Positions 35,362 to 41,719 of a stretch of DNA of 41,719 bases are shown here, piece after piece. Position 1 is the stretch's first letter, and every line of letters begins with the position of its first letter. Source of the DNA: Nostoc sp. KVJ20. GTDB taxonomy: Bacteria; Cyanobacteriota; Cyanobacteriia; Cyanobacteriales; Nostocaceae. The position numbers and the translations under genes are program-made. The stretch is from contig NZ_KV757593.1 of assembly GCF_001712795.1 (NCBI RefSeq), positions 1 to 41,719 on the forward strand. Direction: 5' to 3'. Below the pieces are notes generated by a model that ran no database searches, was not told where the DNA came from, and was given only the letters and a program-made list of their open reading frames with translations.

Positions 35362-35577
35362 ATGAGTTATTTCCGTCGTCGCCTTTCTCCAATCAAACCA
35401 GGAGAACCAATCGATTATAAAGATGTTGATTTATTGCGTAAGTTTGTCACCGAGCGGGGTAAAATATTGCCACGTCGGATTACTGGGCTTACATCTCAGC
35501 AACAGCGAGAGTTGACATTAGCAATTAAGCGTTCGCGGATTGTGGCCTTGTTGCCATTTATCAATGCGGAAGGCTAA
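35362..35577 (+). CDS. rpsR: 30S ribosomal protein S18
   Basis: A 71-residue small-subunit protein, with [49 protein letters not shown] spanning the S18 fold; the RRITGL motif is diagnostic. The ATG is two bases after the rpmG stop. The RNase II gene follows after about 220 bp of AT-rich dispersed repeats (TTTAGATTTTGGA and its complement). Confidence 0.97.
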   Translation: MSYFRRRLSPIKPGEPIDYKDVDLLRKFVTERGKILPRRITGLTSQQQRELTLAIKRSRIVALLPFINAEG

Positions 35578-35795
35578 AACAATTTTAGATTTGGGATTTT
35601 AGATTTTGGATTATATAAGAGAAGCTGTATCTCAAGAAATATTTAGCTTTGTCTGTGTGAGTCCAAAATCTCAAATCTGAATCAAAGAGTGTAAAATAGT
35701 TGCTGCATGAAAAACGGATGGATTTAGGATTTAACACCAGTTATAAAATCCAAAATCCAAAATCTAAAATCTAAAATTATTAGAGTGCGAGAGTT

Positions 35796-37856
35796 GTGGA
35801 GAAGGGGACGCTAGTTGAATTTAGGGTTCAAGGCGATCGCCGTCTGGGCATCGTAGAACGTCCAGACGGTAAAACCCGCTGGTTTGTGGTAGACGAACGT
35901 GGTCAATCCCACAGCCTCGCGCCTAGACAAATAACTTATACAGTTACCGGACAGACTTACAAGCCCTCTGACATTGCCAGTTTTTTGGAACAGGTCAAGC
36001 CTTATGTAGACCCATCTAGCTTAGAGGTAGCTTGGGAATTACTGGTTGAAGATGGGGAAACAGTCACCCCAAACCTGATGGCGAATCTGCTATTTTCGGA
36101 ATCAGCCGCGCCTCATTGTTACGCCGCCTACTGCTTGTTATCAGACGACAAACTTTATTTCAAGCAAAAAGGAGACGCTTATGAAGCCCGAACTGCTTCT
36201 CAAGTGGCAGAACGCAAGCACCAACTGGAAGTAGAGGCATTAAAAGCTAAGGGACAGCAGGAATTTTTAATTCGTGTAGAGCAGGCGCTCAAAGGTGAAG
36301 CAGTAGAATGGCAGCGCCACGATCGCCAGCGCTTAGAAGGACTAGAAAAATACGCAGCGCTACTTGCTGACACCGTGCGGACGGGAGTAAATTATGACTC
36401 CTTGGCTCGTGCTTATCCGCCAAGCGCTCCAGTATTAGAAACTATGACCATGCTGGGACGACCCACAACACCCCAAGGAGCCTTTCAATTATTGGTAGAT
36501 TTGGGTTGGTGGAGTCCTTATGAAAACTTGTTCCTGCGTCGTTCTTCAATTCCGATTCAGTTTCCTAATAAGGTATTAGAAGTGGCGCAACAGCGTTTGG
36601 ATTTCCCACCGATTGACTCAGATGCAAACCGCCTGGATCTGACTCACCTGAAGGTCTACACCATTGATGATGAAACTACCACAGAGATCGACGATGGTCT
36701 AAGTTGGGAAGTACTCCCCGATGGACGGGAACGGATTTGGGCGCATATCGCCGATCCTACTAGATGGTTAGTGCCGGAAGATGAATTAGATTTGGAAGCT
36801 AGAAAGCGGGGTAGTACAGTCTATTTACCTACGGGGATGATTCCCATGTTTCCAGAGGTATTGGCAACTGGGCCAATGAGTCTGATACAGGGAAAGGTTT
36901 GTTGCGCCCTCAGTTTCGGGATTATTTTAGGTAGTACTGGGGTAGTAGAAGATTACAGCATTCATACCAGCTTGATTAAGCCGACTTATCGCCTCACCTA
37001 CGAAGATGTAGATGAAATGCTGCAATTACGAGTACAAGCAGAACCAGAAATTGCAGCGATCGCTACTTGGGCACAGCGGCGCAAAGCTTGGCGCTACGCC
37101 CAAGGGGCAATTAGCATCACCATGCCCGAAGCAACGATCAAAGTCAAAGGTGACGAGATCAACATTGACATTTTGGACGATTCCCCGTCGCGGCAACTGG
37201 TAGCAGAAATGATGATTGTTGCCGGTGAAGTTGCGGCTCGTTATGGTAAAGCTCACAACATTCCTTTGCCATTTCGCGGTCAGCCGCAACCGGAATTACC
37301 CCCAGACGAAGAATTACTCCTACTTCCGGCTGGATTCGTTCGCGCCTGCGCCATGCGTCGTTGTATGCCCAAGAGTGAAATGAGCATTACGCCTCTGCGT
37401 CATGCTGGTTTGGGTTTGGATACTTATACCCAAGCAACCTCTCCCATTCGTCGCTACAGTGACTTGCTTACCCACTTCCAACTGAAAGCTCATTTGCGGG
37501 GTGAAGTTTTACCATTTTCCGCAGAACAACTTAAAGAAGTGATGATGACTGTCACCAGCATCACCCAAGAGTTGACGATGGTGGAACGGCAAACTAATAG
37601 ATATTATGCTCTAGAATACTTACGTCGTCATCCAGAGGAAACTTGGGATGTCACAGTGTTGATGTGGTTGCGGGAAGACAGCAACTTAGCCCTAATTTTG
37701 TTAGAAGATTTGGGCTTGCAGTTACCAATGACTTTCAAACGTTCTGTGAACTTAGGCGAACAGATAGTAGTGAAAGTTAGCCACGCCGATCCACAAAAAG
37801 ATATGATCCAGTTTCAAGAAATAATTTATCAAGAAGCCCAAACAGCGGCGAATTAA
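35796..37856 (+). CDS. RNase II/RNase R family exoribonuclease
   Basis: A 686-residue 3'-5' exoribonuclease. The N-terminal 60 residues form a small beta domain (EKGTLVEFRVQGDRRLGIVE), followed by a helical linker and the RNB catalytic domain (about 280-600). The metal-binding aspartates are in VYTIDDETTTEIDDGLSW (about 287-304). Other RNB signatures are IWAHIADPTRW, RKRGSTVYLPTGMIPMFPE and TQATSPIRRYSDLLTH. The C-terminal S1-like part is short. It lies downstream of rpmG-rpsR, an order conserved in cyanobacteria. The start is the GTG at 35796, the only in-frame start that gives the N-terminal domain. It would degrade mRNA and process RNA ends. Confidence 0.94.
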   Translation: MEKGTLVEFRVQGDRRLGIVERPDGKTRWFVVDERGQSHSLAPRQITYTVTGQTYKPSDIASFLEQVKPYVDPSSLEVAWELLVEDGETVTPNLMANLLFSESAAPHCYAAYCLLSDDKLYFKQKGDAYEARTASQVAERKHQLEVEALKAKGQQEFLIRVEQALKGEAVEWQRHDRQRLEGLEKYAALLADTVRTGVNYDSLARAYPPSAPVLETMTMLGRPTTPQGAFQLLVDLGWWSPYENLFLRRSSIPIQFPNKVLEVAQQRLDFPPIDSDANRLDLTHLKVYTIDDETTTEIDDGLSWEVLPDGRERIWAHIADPTRWLVPEDELDLEARKRGSTVYLPTGMIPMFPEVLATGPMSLIQGKVCCALSFGIILGSTGVVEDYSIHTSLIKPTYRLTYEDVDEMLQLRVQAEPEIAAIATWAQRRKAWRYAQGAISITMPEATIKVKGDEINIDILDDSPSRQLVAEMMIVAGEVAARYGKAHNIPLPFRGQPQPELPPDEELLLLPAGFVRACAMRRCMPKSEMSITPLRHAGLGLDTYTQATSPIRRYSDLLTHFQLKAHLRGEVLPFSAEQLKEVMMTVTSITQELTMVERQTNRYYALEYLRRHPEETWDVTVLMWLREDSNLALILLEDLGLQLPMTFKRSVNLGEQIVVKVSHADPQKDMIQFQEIIYQEAQTAAN

Positions 37857-38202
37857 CCTTGCTGCAAATCCTTTGAGTTAACATATAGCCCTCTTTCAAG
37901 AAACACATTCCGTGGAGTGAGAAATAGGGATAGAAAATCACACTTCAGTAACTTTGCTAGGTATTGCAGACCGGTTTTGTAATTATTTTCCGTCAAGAAT
38001 AGCTCTCAAAAGACATATTCAGGAAATCATAGAGGAAGTGCAAACTTTTAAGCACTGCTTATCTGAATATGGAATATCCAATTTTATCTATAGGAATCCG
38101 CTTTTATTTCTGAACTAATTTGCATAGACAGGCAATAGGCAATAGGCAATAGGCAACAGTCAAGAAGGCTTCTTAGTTGTACTGAGTTTTTTCAGAAATA
38201 AA
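37857..38202. other. Intergenic region with a heptamer array
   Basis: About 350 bp after the RNase gene with no supported coding sequence. Four tandem units of the heptamer GGCAATA (the last one GGCAACA) lie at 38131-38158. The rest is AT-rich without clear structure. Confidence 0.6.
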
Positions 38203-38212
38203 ATATGAGTCC

Positions 38213-38337
38213 CAATACTTTTCGGTTAAGGGGGAAAGGGGAAGGAGAAAAGGAGAAAGAAAAACCTTTAACCCAAACCCAGTAACCTTTTCCCAAAACC
38301 CAATTCCAAGTTAAAAATGCTTAACCGAACAGTATTG
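38213..38337 (+). mobile_element. 125-bp MITE, copy 1, with perfect 10-bp target duplication
   Basis: It begins CAATACTTTTCGGTTAAG (38213-38230) and ends CTTAACCGAACAGTATTG (38320-38337), inverted repeats of 18 bp with one mismatch. The flanks are identical: ATATGAGTCC at 38203-38212 and at 38338-38347. The interior is a purine-rich/pyrimidine-rich tract (GGGGAAAGGGGAAGG... CCTTTTCCC) and has no coding frame. A 10-bp duplication fits transposases of the IS4 group, which is inference. Confidence 0.85.
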
Positions 38338-38408
38338 ATATGAGTCCTATATCTCTGTAAATATGTGAAAATTGAGTTAACAAAAACAGAAAAAGAGCTA
38401 CTCCAATA

Positions 38409-38504
38409 CAATACTTGTCGGTTAAGGGGAAGGGGAAAGAAAAAACCTTTAACCTTTTCCCAAACCCTATTCCGAGTTAAAAATGCACAAAGCGTGCAGT
38501 ATTG
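38409..38504 (+). mobile_element. 96-bp MITE, copy 2, with perfect 10-bp target duplication
   Basis: It begins CAATACTTGTCGGTTAAG (38409-38426) and ends with CAGTATTG (38497-38504). It is homologous to the copy at 38213-38337 in the same orientation, with a shorter purine tract and a diverged right end (ATGCACAAAGCGTG). The flanks are identical: TACTCCAATA at 38399-38408 and 38505-38514. The outermost inverted repeat CAATACT/AGTATTG is exact. Confidence 0.85.
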
Positions 38505-38786
38505 TACTCCAATATGATTGGAGCATCTCAATTTTGCAAAGTGATTCCCGAATATTTGATGTTGAGTAAAACCAATGGCAGGAATGCGACAATGAAAGCA
38601 TTTCGTGCGTGGACAAGCCAGCAAATAAGAGCCATTTAGAGATATTTTCAGCTTTTGGTAATCAATGACGTGCTGACTAAGAGAGAGAGAGCAAAAGGTA
38701 TAAAAGCAACAAATTGCCCCATCCACGATTAAAATCAATTTGTTAGGGTACTCAGCCAAATTTAAATTCTGGAGTTTTGTGACTTT

Positions 38787-39383
38787 GTGCTTACTCAGTT
38801 ATCGACTATCAACGCCCTAAAACAGCCCACAAGCTCTGCTTGGGTTGAACAAGCGATCGCTAACTTAGACATCATCTTACTCGACCACTCCCACTGTGAA
38901 CGCAAAGCAGCGGGCGTGGCCTTAAATATGATGTTTCGTTACCCTTCCAATACTAAGATGGTACGGGAACTAACTGCGATCGCCCGCGAAGAACTAGAAC
39001 ACTTTGAGCTAGTTAACCAATGGTTAGAACGCCGAAATATTCCCCTAGCTCCCCTACCACCGCCTCCCTACGGTGCAGGTTTAAAAGCTCAAGTCCGCCC
39101 CAAAGAACCTGAGCGATTTCTGGATTCCTTACTAGTAACTGGTTTAATAGAAGCTCGCTCTCACGAACGCCTGGGATTATTAGCTGCTCACTGTCCAGAG
39201 CCAGAGTTAGCAAAATTTTATCGTGGGCTAATGGCATCCGAAGCGCGACACTACGGTATATATTGGGTTTTAGCTGCTACTTATTTCGACCGAGAAATTG
39301 TCATGCAACGGCTTGATGAATTGGCAATTGTCGAAAGCGAGTTGCTAGCGACTTTGCATCCAGAACCTAGAATTCACAGTTAG
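38787..39383 (+). CDS. miaE: tRNA-(ms2io6A)-hydroxylase MiaE
   Basis: A 198-residue ferritin-fold di-iron monooxygenase that hydroxylates the isopentenyl group of ms2i6A37 in tRNA. The iron ligands expected for the family are visible: Glu in DHSHCERKAAG, the ExxH of AREELEHFELVNQWL, Glu in LIEARSHERLG, and the Glu/His of SEARHYGIYW. The start is GTG (38787), preceded by GGAG about 12 bases upstream. It stands between the two MITEs and the VOC gene, 18 bp from the latter, so the two are probably co-transcribed. Confidence 0.94.
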   Translation: MLTQLSTINALKQPTSSAWVEQAIANLDIILLDHSHCERKAAGVALNMMFRYPSNTKMVRELTAIAREELEHFELVNQWLERRNIPLAPLPPPPYGAGLKAQVRPKEPERFLDSLLVTGLIEARSHERLGLLAAHCPEPELAKFYRGLMASEARHYGIYWVLAATYFDREIVMQRLDELAIVESELLATLHPEPRIHS

Positions 39384-39401
39384 TAGACTAAGGTAACAGA
39401 T

Positions 39402-39806
39402 ATGAAGCTTCAGTTAACACACCTGAGACTGCTTGTCTCCAACTATAAAGATTCTTTTCTGTTCTACCGGGATCTGCTGAAATTTGATGTCGATTGGGGC
39501 GATGAAGATAGCGGATATGCTGAGTTTAATACCGGATATCTCAAGCTGGGTTTGTTCAAAAAAGAATTAATGGCTGAAGTAGTCCCCAGAATCGAACAAC
39601 CTTCGTATGTTGTCAATCGAGATAAAACTGTCTTGATTTTCGCAGTCGATAACGTGGATGAGGTTTATGAACAAGTAAAAACGCAGAATGCGATCGTTGT
39701 AACAGAACCACAAGATCGCCCAGACTGGGGAATCCGCACAGCTTATTTTCGCGATCCTGATGGCAATCTCATCGAAATATACAACAATCTAGGAATTGTT
39801 AGTTAA
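39402..39806 (+). CDS. VOC (glyoxalase/bleomycin-resistance fold) protein
   Basis: A 134-residue protein of two beta-alpha-beta-beta-beta modules. The first is LTHLRLLVSNYKDSFLFYRDLLKFD and the second ends in GIRTAYFRDPDGNLIEIYNNL, with the typical DPDGN-x-IE signature (metal-binding Glu). The family includes glyoxalases, dioxygenases and antibiotic-binding proteins, and the sequence does not distinguish among them. It begins 18 bp after miaE and probably shares its transcript. Confidence 0.88.
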   Translation: MKLQLTHLRLLVSNYKDSFLFYRDLLKFDVDWGDEDSGYAEFNTGYLKLGLFKKELMAEVVPRIEQPSYVVNRDKTVLIFAVDNVDEVYEQVKTQNAIVVTEPQDRPDWGIRTAYFRDPDGNLIEIYNNLGIVS

Positions 39807-40150
39807 AAGTTCGCTACTAACAACTATGGCAATCCCAAATCATTCGTGAGAAACAAGATCCCCAGTTTTGCACCCTTTTACCTTGCTTTAAACGTCAAAA
39901 ATGCGATCGCTCCACTGCAACATATTTTGTTTCCATTTTTACCCCTAGGAAATTATATAATTTTTCGTTTCCTGGATTTGACAGATAACACAATTCAGGA
40001 AACTCTTCCCTTTATTCTAATTAACAAAATACATAAGCCTTAAAGAGTACTGCATTCCTGGCAGAACTTGAAAACGAGAAAAAACCCTTTCCTGTGTCGG
40101 GGAGAAGTTTGGAAAGGGGTCAAATTTGACATAAAGCAAAGAGGCAAAGT
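39807..40150. other. Intergenic region, no gene supported
   Basis: About 340 bp between the VOC and Uma2 genes. It contains one HIP1-like site (GCGATCGC at about 39903-39910) and a 65-codon open frame with no ribosome binding site and poor composition, which I do not accept as a gene. GGCAAAGT sits about 10 bases before the Uma2 ATG. Confidence 0.4.
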
Positions 40151-40798
40151 ATGACTCAAGCCTTAACCAAACAAGTAACATTTGATGAATTTATCGCTTG
40201 GTATCCAGAAAACTCACAACGACGCTATGAACTGCATGACGGAGTAATTGTAGAAATGGCTCCTCCCACAGGTGATCATGAACAGATTGTTGGATTTTTA
40301 GTTGGGGAAATAGTTACAGAATACAAACGTTTAAAACTACCTTATTTCATCCCCAAAACAGCATTCGTTAAACCGAATCAGAGCGAAGCAGCTTACTCAC
40401 CAGATGTACTGTTGTTGAATAACTCTAATTTAGTCAATGAACCTCTGTGGAAAAAAGAATCTACTGTAAGCCAAGCGGCATCAATTCCTTTAGTAATTGA
40501 GGTGGTAAGTACCAACTGGCGAGACGACTATTTTACCAAAGCAGGTAAATATGAAGAGGTTGGAATACCTGAATACTGGATTGTAGACTATCTAGGTTTA
40601 GGTGGTAGGCGCTTTATTGGCAATCCTAAACAACCAACTATCTCGATTTACCAATTGATTGAAGGTGAGTATCAAGTTAGGCAATTTAGGGGAAGCGATG
40701 CCTGCGGCAACCCCTGCGGGGAACGCATTCAATCCCCAGCGTTCCCAGAGTTGAATTTAACTGCTGAACAGATTTTTCGGGCTGGAGAAGTCGTGTAA
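40151..40798 (+). CDS. Uma2 family (PD-(D/E)XK nuclease-like) protein, second copy
   Basis: A 215-residue paralogue of the Uma2 protein at 17711-18334. It has TFDEFIAWYPENSQRRYELHDG at the N-terminus, SPDVLLLN (core Asp), VIEVVSTNWRDDYFTKAGKYEEVGIPEYWIVDYLG (core Glu and Lys) and LTAEQIF at the C-terminus. About 12 residues (DACGNPCGERIQ region, coding about 40695-40731) come from a palindromic dispersed repeat and are absent from the paralogue. The ATG is supported by homology. The 3' end runs directly into a 21-bp tandem array starting 25 bp after the stop. Function unknown. Confidence 0.9.
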   Translation: MTQALTKQVTFDEFIAWYPENSQRRYELHDGVIVEMAPPTGDHEQIVGFLVGEIVTEYKRLKLPYFIPKTAFVKPNQSEAAYSPDVLLLNNSNLVNEPLWKKESTVSQAASIPLVIEVVSTNWRDDYFTKAGKYEEVGIPEYWIVDYLGLGGRRFIGNPKQPTISIYQLIEGEYQVRQFRGSDACGNPCGERIQSPAFPELNLTAEQIFRAGEVV

Positions 40799-40822
40799 AA
40801 AACGGCTAAAGAAGTAAAAGAA

Positions 40823-41082
40823 CTATCAAAGACTCGTCCGCGAGTATTAAAGACTCATCCGCGAGTATCAAAGGCTCGTCCACGAGTATCAAAGACTCGT
40901 CCACGAGTATCAAAGACTCATCCACGAGTGTCAAAGACTCGTCCGCGAGTATCAAAGACTCATCCACGAGTATCAAAGGCTCATCGGCGAGTATCAAAGG
41001 CTCATCGGCGAGTATCAAAGACTCATTAATGGAGTTCCAAACCTCATTAATGAGTATCAAAGACTCGTTGACAAGCCAATCT
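40823..41082. repeat. 21-bp tandem repeat array with internal dyads
   Basis: Twelve units of 21 bp start at 40831 and continue every 21 bases to 41062. The consensus is close to GACTCGTCCRCGAGTATCAA plus A. Most units contain an inverted repeat around CTCG-TCCR-CGAG. The tenth and eleventh units change to CTCATTAATG-GAG and CTCATTAATGAG, the latter a perfect 12-bp palindrome. The period is a multiple of three, so long frames are open by construction. There are no spacers, so it is not a CRISPR array. Confidence 0.9.
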
Positions 41083-41426
41083 GAACCATTGGTAATGATA
41101 AATTCTTTTTAGATTCAGTAAAAATTATTAGGACTCATGTAGTACTACACAGAATAGTAAATTGCTTTGATATCTTGCAGCATTCTTAATTAACACCCAC
41201 CTTTGCCTGGAACTCGAATTTCCTTTCTCATAGCCAAAGTCCACTCAATGTGGACTAAAACCCAAACCTGGAAAGAATTTAGCCCTCTTAAGAGGACTTT
41301 TGCTATCAACCAGAGGTTTCTAACCTTTGGCGATTGTTGGGATTAGTGCAAAATATTAATGGTTGCGAAATTGTCCAGCGAATCAGGGGCATTACATGTA
41401 GTTTTCGTTAACAGGTGAACCTCAGT
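41083..41426. repeat. Intergenic region with small palindromes
   Basis: About 340 bp between the tandem array and the LRR gene. It holds three dyads in close succession: AGTCCAC-TCAAT-GTGGACT (41238-41256), the perfect palindrome CCTCTTAAGAGG (41284-41295) and AGGTT-TCT-AACCT (41314-41326). Together they resemble a composite dispersed repeat of Nostoc genomes. No coding sequence is supported. Confidence 0.55.
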
Positions 41427-41719
41427 ATGGTAAACACGCCTCAACGTTTCCTTGAAAAAATCCGAGAAGCGAAAAATAAACAGCTTAAAGAATTAGATTT
41501 AAGTAATCATTGGTTTATTTATGACAAGGAAAAATTAACAGAGATTCCTGTTGAGGTGTTTGAACTGGAATGGTTGGAGGTTTTGGATTTAAGCGGCAAC
41601 AAATTAACGACGCTGCCAGAAGCGATCGCCCGCCTGCAACAACTCACTTCTCTGGATTTAAGCAGCAACCAATTAACGACACTGCCAGAAGCGATCGCCA
41701 GTCTCCAACAACTCACCTC
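41427..41719 (+). CDS. Leucine-rich repeat protein, N-terminal part (runs off the window)
   Basis: An open frame from ATG 41427 to the end of the window, at least 97 codons. It begins [20 protein letters not shown], continues [10 protein letters not shown], and then enters bacterial LRRs of 23 residues: [20 protein letters not shown] and [20 protein letters not shown]. Adjacent repeats are nearly identical in DNA (the GCCAGAAGCGATCGCC unit repeats), suggesting recent expansion. In cyanobacteria such N-termini often belong to large LRR-Roc-COR (ROCO) or LRR-signalling proteins, but nothing beyond the LRRs is visible here. Confidence 0.85.
   Translation, partial: MVNTPQRFLEKIREAKNKQLKELDLSNHWFIYDKEKLTEIPVEVFELEWLEVLDLSGNKLTTLPEAIARLQQLTSLDLSSNQLTTLPEAIASLQQLT

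Noticed and set aside
38268..38759. A 163-codon minus-strand open frame
   Set aside because: It runs through both MITE copies and their target duplications, has no ribosome binding site and shows no recognisable domain. Its existence is explained by the element sequence.
39846..40043. A 65-codon plus-strand frame between the VOC and Uma2 genes
   Set aside because: No ribosome binding site, low-complexity hydrophobic composition and no recognisable family.
40806..41060. An 84-codon minus-strand frame with repeated ADEPLIL/VDESLIL
   Set aside because: It is the complement of the 21-bp tandem array, and any array with a period divisible by three keeps frames open. It has no start signal.
1..41719. 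tRNA, rRNA or riboswitch genes
   Set aside because: I read the gaps for TTCGAAT-type T-loops, long conserved rRNA-like blocks and known riboswitch cores and saw none I could support without a covariance search.

Overview
The window looks like chromosomal DNA of a filamentous, Nostoc-type cyanobacterium. The signs are frequent HIP1 octamers (GCGATCGC), short heptamer tandem repeats, many small palindromic dispersed repeats, and cyanobacteria-typical gene content: WD40/STAND giants, Uma2 nucleases, MiaE, a PEP-CTERM protein, a DUF4327 protein and an rpmG-rpsR-RNase II cluster. This assignment is inference from sequence style; no database was consulted.

Layout. (1) 1-8098 is a signalling block. 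It holds the last codons of a histidine kinase (+), a NarL-type response regulator (+), and three minus-strand genes: a REC-kinase hybrid, a REC-GGDEF-EAL c-di-GMP enzyme and a 1198-residue Cache-HAMP-PAS hybrid kinase. The last two overlap by 4 bp and are surely co-transcribed. (2) 8650-19245 is mixed: MOSC protein, signal peptidase I, dihydroorotase, patatin-like phospholipase, TsaE, soluble lytic transglycosylase, a Uma2 protein, and an AbrB/PIN toxin-antitoxin pair. (3) 19265-25758 is a two-gene minus-strand operon: an AAA-type ATPase overlapping by 25 bp a 1728-residue protein with TPR-like helices, a STAND NTPase, a membrane segment and 14 WD40 repeats. (4) 25759-32205 has a repeat-rich spacer with nested mobile elements, then a DUF4327 protein, a cysteine-desulfurase-like enzyme convergent with MoeA, a PEP-CTERM protein and a decayed type II NADH dehydrogenase. 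(5) 32465-37856 has an HTTM-DCC fusion, an RDD protein, ribosomal proteins L33 and S18, and an RNase II-family enzyme. (6) 37857-41719 has two small mobile elements with perfect 10-bp target duplications, MiaE, a VOC protein, a second Uma2 protein followed by a 21-bp tandem array, and the start of a leucine-rich-repeat protein cut by the window end.

Most interesting. The response regulator at 222-896 is flanked by about 200-bp inverted repeats that include the 3' ends of two paralogous, convergent kinase genes. Flipping the segment would place the regulator downstream of one kinase or the other, so it is a candidate partner-switching cassette. A second theme is repeat-derived DNA carried in frame inside working genes: both hybrid kinases, MoeA, the WD40 protein and a Uma2 protein. 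The receiver domain of the large kinase carries an insert of about 80 residues. The ATPase/STAND-WD40 operon is the best candidate for a conflict or defence system, though the sequence alone does not prove that role.
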